Source of the DNA: Asinibacterium sp. OR53
GTDB taxonomy: Bacteria > Bacteroidota > Bacteroidia > Chitinophagales > Chitinophagaceae
Direction of reading: 5' to 3'
NCBI RefSeq assembly: GCF_000515315.1
Contig: NZ_KI911562.1
Span: forward strand, 1,136,505 to 1,200,504
DNA length: 64,000 nucleotides
Below are positions 10,235-19,225 of this stretch, piece by piece; the stretch's first letter is position 1, and each line of letters opens with the position of its first letter. The translations under genes and the position numbers were made by a program. The notes under the pieces were generated by a model. It saw only the letters and a program-made list of their open reading frames with translations, did no database searches and had not been told where the DNA came from.

Positions 10235-12244
10235 ATGAAATTCTTTTCCCACAAAACCCTGCTTGCAACACTGGTGCTGGCAGGTGCATCCTTGCAAATG
10301 TTGGGATGCAAACCCAAAGGCTCACAGGCTGCTATCAGCGGTGATGCTGCTTTGAAAACCTATGTTGCACCCGGTAAATACGATGAGTTTTACGATTTTG
10401 TTTCGGGAGGATTCAGCGGACAGATGTCGGTCTATGGTTTGCCATCCGGCCGGCTGCTCCGTGTGATCCCGGTTTTCTCTGTAGATCCGGAAAAAGGATA
10501 TGGCTACAGTGAAGAAAGCAAAGCCATGCTGAGCACATCCAACGGTTTTATTCCCTGGGATGACTTGCACCATATTGCATTATCAGAAACAAATGGCCTG
10601 CACGATGGAAGATGGGTGTTTGCCAATGCCAACAATACGCCACGTATCGCAAGGGTTGACCTGAAAACTTTCCGCACTGTTGAAATCATTGAGATACCCA
10701 ATAGTGCCGGCAACCACTCGTCACCATTCATTACGGAGAATTCAGAGTATGTAGTGGCAGGCACCCGTTTCAGTATACCCCTCGGAGATAATACCGATGT
10801 ACCGATTAGTTCTTATAAACAAAATTTCAAAGGAACAGTTAGCTTCATCAACATAGATAAAAATTCAGGTGAAATGAACCTGGCTTTCCAGATACTGACC
10901 CCTGGTGTCAACTTCGACCTGGCGCGTGCCGGCAAAGGGAAGTCACATGGCTGGGTATTCTTCAGTTGCTATAACTCAGAAAAAGCCAACACTTTGCTCG
11001 AAGTGAATGCATCTCAGAAGGATAAGGATTTTATTATGGCAGTGAACTGGAAAAAAGCGGAAGAATACCTGAAAGCCGGTAAAGGCGTTAAAAAAACAGT
11101 GAAATATACCCATAATCAATACGACGAGAAAAAACATTCGGCTACTTCAACTACTATGAATGAAGTATTGGTACTGGATCCGAAAGATTGTCCCGATATG
11201 GTTTATTTCATGCCCTGTCCCAAATCACCCCACGGATGCGATACCGATCCTACCGGTGAATACATAGTAGGCAGTGGCAAGCTGGCGGCTACCATTCCGG
11301 TGTTTTCCTTCACCAAAATACAGAAAGCGATTGCCGATAAAAATTTCGATGGCACGTATGACGATATCCCTGTGTTGAAGTACGATGCGGTCTTGCACGG
11401 AGAAGTGCAGAAACCAGGATTAGGCCCGCTGCATACAGAGTTCGACGATCAGGGAAATGCGTATACTTCTTTCTTTGTTTCATCAGAAATTGTGAAATGG
11501 AATATCAAAGACCTGAAAGTACTCGATCGTGTACCTACCTATTATTCTATCGGACACCTGAGTGTTCCAGGCGGACCTACCCGGAAACCCTGGGGTAAGT
11601 ATGTGATCGCTTATAACAAGATCACGAAAGACCGTTACCTGCCTACCGGACCGGAATTGTCGCAAAGTGCACAGCTCTATGATATCAGCGGTGATAAGAT
11701 GAAATTGCTGCTTGATTTCCCTACCATAGGAGAACCGCACTATGGAGAGGCCATCCCTGCAGAGCTGGTAATGAAGAACAGCCAGAAGATCTATAAGATA
11801 GAAGAAAATGCCCACCCGGCTGCAGCCAAAGGCGATAATTATACGAGGGTAGAACGCAAAGGCAATGAAGTGCATGTGTACATGACTGCTATCCGTTCGC
11901 ACTTTACGCCTGATAATATAGAAGGGGTGAAGCTGGGAGAAACCGTCTATTTCCATGTTACCAACCTGGAGCAGGACTGGGACATTCCGCATGGCTTTGC
12001 CATCAAGGGCGCCAACAATGCAGAGCTGCTGATCATGCCAGGCGAAACACAAACATTGAAATGGGTACCTGAAAAAGCGGGTGTGTTTCCCTTCTATTGC
12101 ACCGACTTCTGTTCTGCGCTTCACCAGGAAATGCAAGGATACATTAGGGTAAGCGCTCCCGGATCGAATGTTCCTATCATATACGGAACCGGTACAATTA
12201 AAGCGGCGGCTGATTATAAAGCAACCGATGGAAAAACCAAATAA
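10235..12244 (+). CDS. nosZ: Nitrous-oxide reductase, clade II (Sec-type)
   Basis: 669 residues. Reduces N2O to N2 in the periplasm. The N-terminus is a Sec/lipoprotein signal (LQMLGC, C25) rather than the twin-arginine signal of clade I. The seven-bladed propeller carries CuZ histidines, for example DLHH (112-113), H123 in NGLHDG, PHGCDTDPTG, GPLHTEFDD and GHLSVPGG. The C-terminal cupredoxin holds CuA: H586 in DIPHGF and C622, C626, H630, M633 in FYCTDFCSALHQEM. All expected copper ligands are present, so it should be active. It is followed by a strong hairpin and then nosL, nosD, nosF and nosY on the same strand. Expression is probably driven from the promoter at 9675. Confidence 0.97.
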   Translation: MKFFSHKTLLATLVLAGASLQMLGCKPKGSQAAISGDAALKTYVAPGKYDEFYDFVSGGFSGQMSVYGLPSGRLLRVIPVFSVDPEKGYGYSEESKAMLSTSNGFIPWDDLHHIALSETNGLHDGRWVFANANNTPRIARVDLKTFRTVEIIEIPNSAGNHSSPFITENSEYVVAGTRFSIPLGDNTDVPISSYKQNFKGTVSFINIDKNSGEMNLAFQILTPGVNFDLARAGKGKSHGWVFFSCYNSEKANTLLEVNASQKDKDFIMAVNWKKAEEYLKAGKGVKKTVKYTHNQYDEKKHSATSTTMNEVLVLDPKDCPDMVYFMPCPKSPHGCDTDPTGEYIVGSGKLAATIPVFSFTKIQKAIADKNFDGTYDDIPVLKYDAVLHGEVQKPGLGPLHTEFDDQGNAYTSFFVSSEIVKWNIKDLKVLDRVPTYYSIGHLSVPGGPTRKPWGKYVIAYNKITKDRYLPTGPELSQSAQLYDISGDKMKLLLDFPTIGEPHYGEAIPAELVMKNSQKIYKIEENAHPAAAKGDNYTRVERKGNEVHVYMTAIRSHFTPDNIEGVKLGETVYFHVTNLEQDWDIPHGFAIKGANNAELLIMPGETQTLKWVPEKAGVFPFYCTDFCSALHQEMQGYIRVSAPGSNVPIIYGTGTIKAAADYKATDGKTK

Positions 12245-12254
12245 GCAAATCTTG

Positions 12255-12282
12255 TGCGGTCTCTTATTATAAAGAGACCGCA
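12255..12282 (+). other. Stable intergenic hairpin between nosZ and the nosL fusion gene
   Basis: A perfect 11-bp stem (TGCGGTCTCTT at 12255-12265 with AAGAGACCGCA at 12272-12282) and a 6-nt loop. There is no U-run after it, so it is not a typical terminator. It more likely protects the 3' end of nosZ mRNA or lowers expression of the accessory genes relative to nosZ. Confidence 0.65.
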
Positions 12283-12297
12283 TATTAACCTATCAAT

Positions 12298-13326
12298 ATG
12301 AACAATCAATTGAGTATTGTATCGCGGATACTGGTGGCATTTGCATCAGGAGCATTGATTGTTGTTTTCTTTCTTCCTGCATGGCGTATTGATCTTTTTG
12401 CGCCACAGTACCCGGAGGGACTGACCATGAATATATGGATCAACGGAATATCGGGTGATGTGGATGTGATCAACGGCCTCAATCATTATATAGGCATGAA
12501 ACATATTACAGTTGCTATGTTTCCGGAATTCCGTTTCCTGCCTTATGTGGTGTTGTTTTTCATGTTACTGGGTGTAACAGTAGCTATTACCGGCAAGCGA
12601 AAGGTCTTATTCCTGTATTTATTACTCACCCTCCTGGGCGGGTTACTGGCTATGTATGATTTTTACCAGTGGGGCTATGATTACGGGCATAACCTGGATC
12701 CAAAAGCGCCTATACAAGTGCCGGGACTTTCCTATCAGCCTCCATTGTTAGGACATAAGCGGTTGTTGAATTTCGATGCCTATTCCCTGCCCGGTGTGGG
12801 TGGATGGGTAGTGATCGCTGCCGGCTGTCTCTCTTTCGTGGTATGGTTTATGGAATGGTATCGCCATAGAAAAGTAAGCAGGCGGGCGGCGCCTGCTGTG
12901 GCTGTAGTTTGCATAATGCTGTTTTTGCTGAACGCATGTTCTCCTGCATCACCTGAACCCTTTCAGCCAGGAAAAGATTTTTGTACGTACTGTAAAATGG
13001 GCATCAGCGATACCCGGTATGGAGGCGAGGTCATCACCAGAAAAGGAAAGACATACAAATTCGATGACCTGAAATGTATGATTTCCTATATGCGCATGAA
13101 TGACCGGAAAGATAATGGACTGGCGCAATCCTGGGTCGTTGATTTTGATCAGCCGAATACTTTTCTCAAGGCCCAGGATGCCAGTTTTTTAAACGGTAAC
13201 ACATTGAAAAGTCCGATGGGTGGCAATACAGCCGGCTTTAAAACAAAAGCTGCGGCCCAGGCAAAAATAGTTGATACATCTTATGTTGTACTGGACTGGG
13301 AAGCTGTACAGGCTAAATTGAAATAA
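12298..13326 (+). CDS. nosL: Fusion of a polytopic membrane domain with NosL copper chaperone
   Basis: 342 residues. Residues 1-190 contain about four membrane helices (near 10-28, 82-98, 103-120, 168-186) joined by a periplasmic loop. A fifth hydrophobic segment (about 198-213) ends in LLNAC, which looks like a lipobox. Residues about 215-342 form the NosL domain with CTYC (C229, C232) and the Cys-Met pair C260-M261 in DDLKCMISYM. NosL delivers Cu(I) for assembly of the copper centres of NosZ. In many Bacteroidota the membrane protein and the NosL lipoprotein are separate genes. Here there is no stop or frame change between them, so it is a true fusion unless the signal is processed internally. 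Confidence 0.88.
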   Translation: MNNQLSIVSRILVAFASGALIVVFFLPAWRIDLFAPQYPEGLTMNIWINGISGDVDVINGLNHYIGMKHITVAMFPEFRFLPYVVLFFMLLGVTVAITGKRKVLFLYLLLTLLGGLLAMYDFYQWGYDYGHNLDPKAPIQVPGLSYQPPLLGHKRLLNFDAYSLPGVGGWVVIAAGCLSFVVWFMEWYRHRKVSRRAAPAVAVVCIMLFLLNACSPASPEPFQPGKDFCTYCKMGISDTRYGGEVITRKGKTYKFDDLKCMISYMRMNDRKDNGLAQSWVVDFDQPNTFLKAQDASFLNGNTLKSPMGGNTAGFKTKAAAQAKIVDTSYVVLDWEAVQAKLK

Positions 13327-13330
13327 AGTA

Positions 13331-14563
13331 ATGCGGTTTTTATTCCTCATATCGTGGTTGATCTGTTCACATGTAACGCTGGCCCGCACTATTGTAGCGG
13401 GCGTTGGGCAACCTGTGAAAACATTGACAGCCGCTGTGCAACTGGCCAGGGACGGCGATACCATAAGGCTCCGCAATGGCGTATACAAAGAAGGCAGGAT
13501 AGTGATTACCCGGCCGGTCACTGTTTTGGGTGAAGGCAATACCATATTAGATGGTGATCATAAACAGGAATTACTCGTTATCAGCGGGAGCCATGTTACT
13601 ATTAAAAAATTGCAATTCCATCATGCGGGTTATTCGGCATTGAACGATTATGCTGCGGTAAAACTGATTGATGCCAGTTATGTATTACTGGAAGATAACC
13701 TGGTATATGATGCTTATTTCGCTTTTCATATTTCTAATGCAGCCTACTGCACTATCCGCAACAACAGGATCATAGGGATACCCAAGACGGAGCAACTGAC
13801 CGGCAATGGCATTCATTTATGGAAGAGTAACCATGCATTGATAGAAGGCAACCAGGTAACCGGCTACCGCGATGGCATCTATTTTGAATTTGTAACGGAA
13901 TCGGTTATCCGGAAGAACCTGAGTGAAAAAAATATCCGGTATGGCTTGCATTTCATGTTTTCCCATGGTGATCATTATATCGAAAATATTTTTCGTAACA
14001 ACGGAGCCGGGGTTGCTGTGATGTATTCCAAACATGTGACCATGGAGCATAACCACTTTGAAGCAAACTGGGGCGCTTCGTCATATGGACTTTTGCTGAA
14101 AGAGATCACAGATAGCCATATTGTTAGCAACCTATTCCTTAAGAACACAACGGGTATTTATATGGAGGGCGCGAGCAGGATAGAGATAGAGCGCAATATT
14201 TTCAGAAATAACGGCTGGGCTGTTAAAGTACAGGCGAGTTGCGACGATAACGTTTTTCATCACAACAATTTTTTTGGCAACAGTTTCGATTTGGCTACTA
14301 ATGGCACCATGGTGCTGAACAAATTGCACAACAATTATTGGGATAAATATGAAGGCTATGATATCGATAGAAACGGGGTTGGCGACGTACCCTATCACCC
14401 GGTAAGTATGTATTCCATGATTGTGGAGCAAACGCCCGGAACCATGATCCTTATGAGAAGCTTCATGGTAACCCTTCTCGATAAGGCGGAAAAGGCCATA
14501 CCCAGCCTCACACCGGAGAACCTGGTAGACCGTCAGCCGATGATAAAGCCATTGAAAATATGA
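13331..14563 (+). CDS. nosD: NosD, periplasmic copper-processing beta-helix protein
   Basis: 410 residues with an N-terminal signal peptide (about 1-18, cut after TLA). The rest is a right-handed parallel beta-helix (NosD/CASH repeats), with many rungs such as YCTIRNNRIIGI, HALIEGNQVTGY and ITDSHIVSNLFLKN. NosD is required for maturation of the CuZ site and works with the NosFY transporter. It starts 4 nt after the nosL fusion stop and overlaps nosF by ATGA, so the gene order nosL-D-F-Y is translationally coupled. Confidence 0.93.
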   Translation: MRFLFLISWLICSHVTLARTIVAGVGQPVKTLTAAVQLARDGDTIRLRNGVYKEGRIVITRPVTVLGEGNTILDGDHKQELLVISGSHVTIKKLQFHHAGYSALNDYAAVKLIDASYVLLEDNLVYDAYFAFHISNAAYCTIRNNRIIGIPKTEQLTGNGIHLWKSNHALIEGNQVTGYRDGIYFEFVTESVIRKNLSEKNIRYGLHFMFSHGDHYIENIFRNNGAGVAVMYSKHVTMEHNHFEANWGASSYGLLLKEITDSHIVSNLFLKNTTGIYMEGASRIEIERNIFRNNGWAVKVQASCDDNVFHHNNFFGNSFDLATNGTMVLNKLHNNYWDKYEGYDIDRNGVGDVPYHPVSMYSMIVEQTPGTMILMRSFMVTLLDKAEKAIPSLTPENLVDRQPMIKPLKI

Positions 14564-15327
14564 TCAGAATAGAAAACCTGAAAAAGAAATTCAAGCGACT
14601 GCAAGTGTTGGATGATATCAATGCGCTCTTTGCAGAGGGGCAGGTGGTATCCCTGATCGGACCTAACGGGTCGGGGAAAACAACACTTATCAAAATCTTA
14701 TTGGGCCTGGTAAGACCAGATGCCGGAAAAATATTCATCAACCGGCAACAGATTGGTAACGATCCGGCTTACCGGGAACACATCGGTTATATGCCACAGA
14801 TAGGCCGTTATCCTGATAATATGAGGGTAGGGCAATTGTTTACTATGATGAAAGACATCCGGATGAAAACGGAGGCAGCGCTGGATACCGACCTGCTCGT
14901 GAAATTCAACCTGGCTTCTATTTTTGACAAGCCCATGCGCACGCTGAGTGGCGGCACCAGGCAGAAAGTGAGTGCAGCCCTGGCTTTTTATTTCAATCCC
15001 GATATCCTCATCCTGGATGAACCAACCGCCGGTCTCGACCCGCTTTCATCGGAAATATTGAAAGCCAAGATCATGGAGGAGAAACAAAAAAACAAACTCA
15101 TCCTCATCACTTCACATATTCTCAGTGACCTCGATGATCTTACCACTCATGTTATGTATTTGCAGGAAGGGAAGATGATCTTTTTGAAAGGCATAGAACA
15201 GCTGCGAAAAGAAACTGGCGAAGAGAAATTAGGAAAAGCCATCGCCCGTATCATGAACGGTGAGAAAAAGAGCGCATTGTGGATTGACGAGGTGTTGATG
15301 CTGGAAACAAATAATCAATCAAATTAA
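14560..15327 (+). CDS. nosF: NosF, ABC transporter ATPase for NosZ maturation
   Basis: 255 residues. Walker A GPNGSGKTT (34-42), signature LSGGTRQK, and Walker B ILILDEPTAGLDP are all intact, and the switch His is in LITSHI. With NosY it forms the inner-membrane ABC complex that powers NosD-dependent maturation of the NosZ copper-sulfur centre. Its start overlaps the nosD stop, and nosY follows after 8 nt. Confidence 0.95.
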   Translation: MIRIENLKKKFKRLQVLDDINALFAEGQVVSLIGPNGSGKTTLIKILLGLVRPDAGKIFINRQQIGNDPAYREHIGYMPQIGRYPDNMRVGQLFTMMKDIRMKTEAALDTDLLVKFNLASIFDKPMRTLSGGTRQKVSAALAFYFNPDILILDEPTAGLDPLSSEILKAKIMEEKQKNKLILITSHILSDLDDLTTHVMYLQEGKMIFLKGIEQLRKETGEEKLGKAIARIMNGEKKSALWIDEVLMLETNNQSN

Positions 15328-15335
15328 TAAGCTTT

Positions 15336-16103
15336 ATGCGAAAACTATCACGTTATGTGCTGTATGATATTCTCCGTAACAGGGTAATCATTGTATATAC
15401 GCTATTCTTGCTGTTGGTTTCGCTTAGCTTGTTTCAACTGGAGGAGAATCAAAGTAAAGCCCTGATGAGCCTGCTTACCATTGTGCTGATCGTCATCCCC
15501 TTGATTAGTATGATCTTTACCACTATACATTATTACAACTCTTATGAATTCATAGAACTGATGCTGTCGCAGCCATTAAGCCGCACCCGGATACTTTTAA
15601 GCGAATACGTAGGTGTATCGGTATCTCTGACCGCTGCTTATTTGGTGGGAGTAGGGATACCGGTATTGATTTATGCTTTTGATGCAACAGGTATTTCGTT
15701 TTTGCTTACCGGATCGGCACTCACATTGGCTTTTACTTCTATCGCATTCCTTGCTTCTGTAAAAGCAAGGGATAAGGCAAAAGGTATTGGCGCCGCTTTA
15801 TTATTATGGTTTTATTTTGCATTGATATACGACGGACTTGTTTTACTGATATTATTCGCTTTCAGCGATTACCCGATGGAAAAATTCACTTTGTTATTAT
15901 CTGCACTCAACCCGATAGATCTTGGACGCATTTTCATTATGCTGAAGATGGATGTAAGCGCCCTGATGGGATATACAGGCGCTTTATATAAATCCTTTTT
16001 CGGAAGTGGTTGGGGTATTGCTTTTACCACGGGTATTATGCTGCTGTGGATAGCGCTGCCCTTGCTCCTTACACTGAAAATATTCAGGAAGAAAGATCTT
16101 TAA
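15336..16103 (+). CDS. nosY: NosY, ABC transporter permease
   Basis: 255 residues with six predicted membrane helices, first near 17-31 and last near 228-247. It is the ABC-2 permease partner of NosF. It ends the nos operon and overlaps the convergent membrane-protein gene on the other strand by 20 nt, with no terminator hairpin seen at the junction. Confidence 0.92.
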   Translation: MRKLSRYVLYDILRNRVIIVYTLFLLLVSLSLFQLEENQSKALMSLLTIVLIVIPLISMIFTTIHYYNSYEFIELMLSQPLSRTRILLSEYVGVSVSLTAAYLVGVGIPVLIYAFDATGISFLLTGSALTLAFTSIAFLASVKARDKAKGIGAALLLWFYFALIYDGLVLLILFAFSDYPMEKFTLLLSALNPIDLGRIFIMLKMDVSALMGYTGALYKSFFGSGWGIAFTTGIMLLWIALPLLLTLKIFRKKDL

Positions 16104-17340
16104 CCCAGATACCTAGAATGGCTACCGGGAAAAAACAGCTTGCAAGGAACAACCATGTTGTAAAATTGGGGATCTGAAAATCTGCCACTTCTCCCGTAGC
16201 CTGCAATAACAACAATCCTTCTGTGAATACCCAGGTTGCAATGAATAAAATGCTCCATTTTTTGGAAGACCTTTCTGTCGGTGGTTCATGCAAATGCATT
16301 GCACCCATGATGAAGAAAGTAACAAAACCCAATAATACCAGGTGGAGATACGCTATGATAAAATTCCGGTGAAGATAACTCATGTCTGCAATGGCTGGGA
16401 AAGCGCCGAGTAACTGCAGGATGATCTTCATGGCAAATATGCCCAGCGATAGCCTTACTAAACCATTCAGCCGGCGGTTACTGTTATTGTCAACGATATC
16501 GGCCAGCAGGTAAAACAGTGCAATCAACTGTAAAATAGCGGCTGCTGCAGCTATTATGAAAAATGCAGGTGCGGGATGGCTCCACAATACCGAAAGAAAA
16601 TAAGCGGGAATACAGGAGATGTTAAATAATGCGAAGGCGTTTTTGCTATAACGTCCTGGTGCATGACCGGTTATTTTATATAATACAGCCAGTAAGGCAA
16701 AAGTGAACCAGCCATTGTATTGAAAGTGCAGATAAAAATAAATGACGTTGAAATATAATGCGCTACCAGCCTTGCCCATGGCAATAAGAGGCGCCGTGGC
16801 GAACGGGCCGGCTGATGAAAGCACCAGGTAAAACAGGCCTGCACGGAGAAATTGATGCGCAATACTGTCTTTGCCTGAAACCCTAGCGCGCCACACCAGC
16901 CAGGCGAGATAAAAAGAGGCAATGATAGACAATGTAGAAAAGCAAATACTGACCGGACCATATCCCTGGAAGGGGAAACTGCCCAGCATGCCATATGCGG
17001 CTATCAGTAGCAGTACCGAGAGATTCCTCCAATGCTTGTATGCAATAGTGTTGGCCAGTTCAGGAAAGAACCGGATGATCAAGGCTACCAGCGCAGGCAT
17101 GATCCACCCGCCAAATGCGAAATGAGAATGGGCGTGTAATATATTTTTATACGACCCGGCCCAGATACTTGCTACCGGGGCAGAACGAAGGTACAAGCCA
17201 ATAAGTGAAACAAGAAAAAGATTGAATAAGGAGATCCGGTATAAACGCTTTTCCAACACGGGTAAAGAAGGGTGTTGTATAGATGTTCCGATTTGCACAT
17301 GCAAAGAAATAAAAGTGATGATTTTTTTATTATGATACAA
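16084..17340 (-). CDS. Polytopic heme-copper-oxidase-subunit-I-like membrane protein
   Basis: 418 residues, about 12 membrane helices. His-rich patches in helices (HAHSHFAFGGW, YFYLHFQYNGW, IIAYLHLVLLGF) recall the CcoN/NnrS-like proteins often placed beside denitrification genes. No complete heme-copper active site (HxxxY plus HH plus HxH) is present, so it is not a terminal oxidase. The open frame has no ATG. A TTG at 17340 is preceded by AGGAGG with 8-nt spacing, which favours that start. It is divergent from the RIC fusion operon across the operator at 17353. A role in heme, NO or copper handling is inferred from context only. Confidence 0.65.
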   Translation of the reverse strand: MYHNKKIITFISLHVQIGTSIQHPSLPVLEKRLYRISLFNLFLVSLIGLYLRSAPVASIWAGSYKNILHAHSHFAFGGWIMPALVALIIRFFPELANTIAYKHWRNLSVLLLIAAYGMLGSFPFQGYGPVSICFSTLSIIASFYLAWLVWRARVSGKDSIAHQFLRAGLFYLVLSSAGPFATAPLIAMGKAGSALYFNVIYFYLHFQYNGWFTFALLAVLYKITGHAPGRYSKNAFALFNISCIPAYFLSVLWSHPAPAFFIIAAAAAILQLIALFYLLADIVDNNSNRRLNGLVRLSLGIFAMKIILQLLGAFPAIADMSYLHRNFIIAYLHLVLLGFVTFFIMGAMHLHEPPTERSSKKWSILFIATWVFTEGLLLLQATGEVADFQIPNFTTWLFLASCFFPVAILGIWVKDLSS

Positions 17341-17351
17341 ATACCATGCCT

Positions 17352-17367
17352 CCTGATCTTAATCAGG
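17352..17367. promoter_or_regulatory. Perfect Crp/Fnr-type operator (CTGAT-N4-ATCAG)
   Basis: A palindrome with CCTGAT and ATCAGG arms around CTTA. It lies between the divergent membrane-protein gene (start 17340) and the DUF2249-RIC operon (start 17469). The same palindrome occurs at 22742, and a one-mismatch copy at 9617. Confidence 0.65.
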
Positions 17368-17416
17368 TGCCTCCATGATTCTGTTTCGTTTTATGTAAAA
17401 TAAAAGTAAGTAAATA

Positions 17417-17444
17417 CTTTTATTTTGACAAAAGTCTAATTTTG
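17417..17444 (+). promoter_or_regulatory. Promoter region of the DUF2249-RIC operon
   Basis: TAATTTTG at 17437-17444 fits TAnnTTTG and leaves a short leader before the ATG at 17469. Just upstream an inverted repeat, ACTTTT ... AAAAGT (about 17417-17435), covers the probable -33 region. It is a candidate site for the Rrf2 repressor encoded at the end of the operon. Confidence 0.4.
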
Positions 17445-17468
17445 TGCTATCATCAAAAAATAAACACG

Positions 17469-18449
17469 ATGGAAATAATCAATCAGAATATCCTGGATGT
17501 GACAATGCTGGAGCCACGCCAGAAGCACCCAACCATTTTCGACCGTTTTGATCAACTCAACGACGGAGAAACATTGACTATTCATAACGATCATGACCCC
17601 AAGCCCCTGTATTACCAGCTATTGGGGGAGAGAGGAAATATTTTTAAATGGGAATACACTGAACAAGGCCCCAGGTGGTGGAAAGTGAATATTATCAAGC
17701 GTTCCAGCGAGGAAAACGGCGAAACGATTGGCGAAATAGCGGCAAAAGACCTGCGCAAAGCAGAAGTGTTTAAAAAAAATGGACTTGATTTCTGTTGCGG
17801 GGGAAAGAAAACGGTGAAAGAAGCTTGTTTGGAAAAAGGATTGGATATAGTGAAGATCGAACAGGAGCTGCAACAAGCTAACGAGGCGCCCGTGTCTGCT
17901 TCACTTCCTTATAACGAATGGGAGCCCGGCTTTTTGGCCGATTACATCGTTAATGTTCACCATGCTTATACACGGAAAAACCTTCCTGAGATCAGGGGAT
18001 ATGCATTGAAAGTGTTAAGGGTACATGGAAAAGAGCACCCTGAATTAGCAGAGATACAGCGGCAGGTGGAAGTAATTTACGAAGAGATGATGGCACATAT
18101 GACGAAGGAGGAAAAAGTATTATTCCCTTACATAAAAGACCTGGCGGCGGCTCGTAACCAGTCTCAATTACACCAGGCAGCGCATTTCGGAACAGTAAAA
18201 AACCCTATCAATATGATGGAAATGGAACACGAGCTGGTAGGGGGTGCCATGCATAAGATCAGGACGCTCAGCGGAGGTTTTGCCATTCCGGAAGATGCTT
18301 GTGCCAGCTATAGCCTGCTGTATAAAATGTTAGCGGCATTTGAAACAGACCTGTATACGCATATCCACCTGGAGAATAATATCTTATTCCCTAAAGCAGT
18401 GGAAAGGGAAAAACAAATCACGGATAATGGAAGTTCATGCAAATACTAA
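17469..18449 (+). CDS. DUF2249-RIC fusion, iron-sulfur cluster repair di-iron protein
   Basis: 326 residues from the ATG at 17469. Domain order: DUF2249 (about 7-72, LDVTMLEPRQKHPTIF), ScdA N-terminal DUF542 with C109-C110 in DFCCGGK, then a hemerythrin-like bundle. All di-iron ligands of the YtfE family are present: H in NVHHAY, H and E in AHMTKEE, H in MEMEHELVG, and H-x3-E in HIHLEN. RIC proteins repair iron-sulfur clusters damaged by NO or oxidants. The fused DUF2249 resembles the SirA-like modules of the next gene. First gene of a five-gene operon ending in an Rrf2 regulator; the next gene overlaps it by 23 nt. Confidence 0.92.
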   Translation: MEIINQNILDVTMLEPRQKHPTIFDRFDQLNDGETLTIHNDHDPKPLYYQLLGERGNIFKWEYTEQGPRWWKVNIIKRSSEENGETIGEIAAKDLRKAEVFKKNGLDFCCGGKKTVKEACLEKGLDIVKIEQELQQANEAPVSASLPYNEWEPGFLADYIVNVHHAYTRKNLPEIRGYALKVLRVHGKEHPELAEIQRQVEVIYEEMMAHMTKEEKVLFPYIKDLAAARNQSQLHQAAHFGTVKNPINMMEMEHELVGGAMHKIRTLSGGFAIPEDACASYSLLYKMLAAFETDLYTHIHLENNILFPKAVEREKQITDNGSSCKY

Positions 18450-19221
18450 GATCAGCAATATACTCAAGGAGCATCCGGGAGCATTGGATGCTATAATGGG
18501 CATTAGTACACATTTTGAGAAATTACGCAATCCCCTGATCCGTAAGCTGATGGCGGCAAGAACCAGCGTTGCCATGGCTTGTAAAGTTGCCGGTTGTACC
18601 ATTGATGATTTTCGCAATAAGCTGGAACCGCTTGGTTTTAAGGTGGATACGGATACGGCAGCGGATCCGGTAAAAACATTACCTCATTCGGAAGCACGGA
18701 TATACCCGGACAACTTCATTGAACTGGATGTGCGACCCATCATTGCTGCAGGAAGAGATCCACTTCCCGATATTCTTGAACGAGTGAAACAATTACAGGA
18801 TCAACAGGCATTGAAGATCATCAATAGTTTTGAACCTACTCCTTTAATGCTGTTGTTAAAAAAACAGGGATTTGCCTCCTATGCAACAGCATTGCACAAC
18901 GGAGTAGTAGAAGCCTTTTTTTATAAGGAAGGAACTACCACTATACCGGAAGATAAACCTGATATGCATGATGACTGGTACCGGTTAATGACGGATTTTG
19001 AACACCGGTTACGTGAATTGGATGTGCGGATGCTTGCGATGCCTTTACCTATGATGAAGATCCTGGAAACATTGGATCAATTGGAACCTGGCGAGGCGTT
19101 ATTGGTTCATCACAAAAGAGTACCAGTGTTCCTGTTACCCGAACTGGAACAGCGACGCTTTAGTTATCGCATCAGGGAGTTGGGAAATGAAGGTGTGCAA
19201 CTATTGATCTATAAAAGCTGA
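18427..19221 (+). CDS. DUF1858 plus two DUF2249 domains
   Basis: 264 residues from the ATG at 18427; the open frame back to 18340 lies inside the RIC gene and is rejected. A DUF1858-like helical domain covers about 5-75 (ILKEHPGALDAIMG) and includes the Cys residues of ACKVAGC. Two DUF2249 (TusA/SirA-like) modules follow: IELDVRPIIAAGRDPLPDI (about 98-170) and LDVRMLAMPLPMMKILET (about 200-264). These families co-occur with hemerythrin/RIC proteins and NO-handling genes; their chemistry is not established. The gene is coupled to its neighbours on both sides. Confidence 0.85.
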   Translation: MEVHANTKISNILKEHPGALDAIMGISTHFEKLRNPLIRKLMAARTSVAMACKVAGCTIDDFRNKLEPLGFKVDTDTAADPVKTLPHSEARIYPDNFIELDVRPIIAAGRDPLPDILERVKQLQDQQALKIINSFEPTPLMLLLKKQGFASYATALHNGVVEAFFYKEGTTTIPEDKPDMHDDWYRLMTDFEHRLRELDVRMLAMPLPMMKILETLDQLEPGEALLVHHKRVPVFLLPELEQRRFSYRIRELGNEGVQLLIYKS

Positions 19222-19225
19222 TCTA

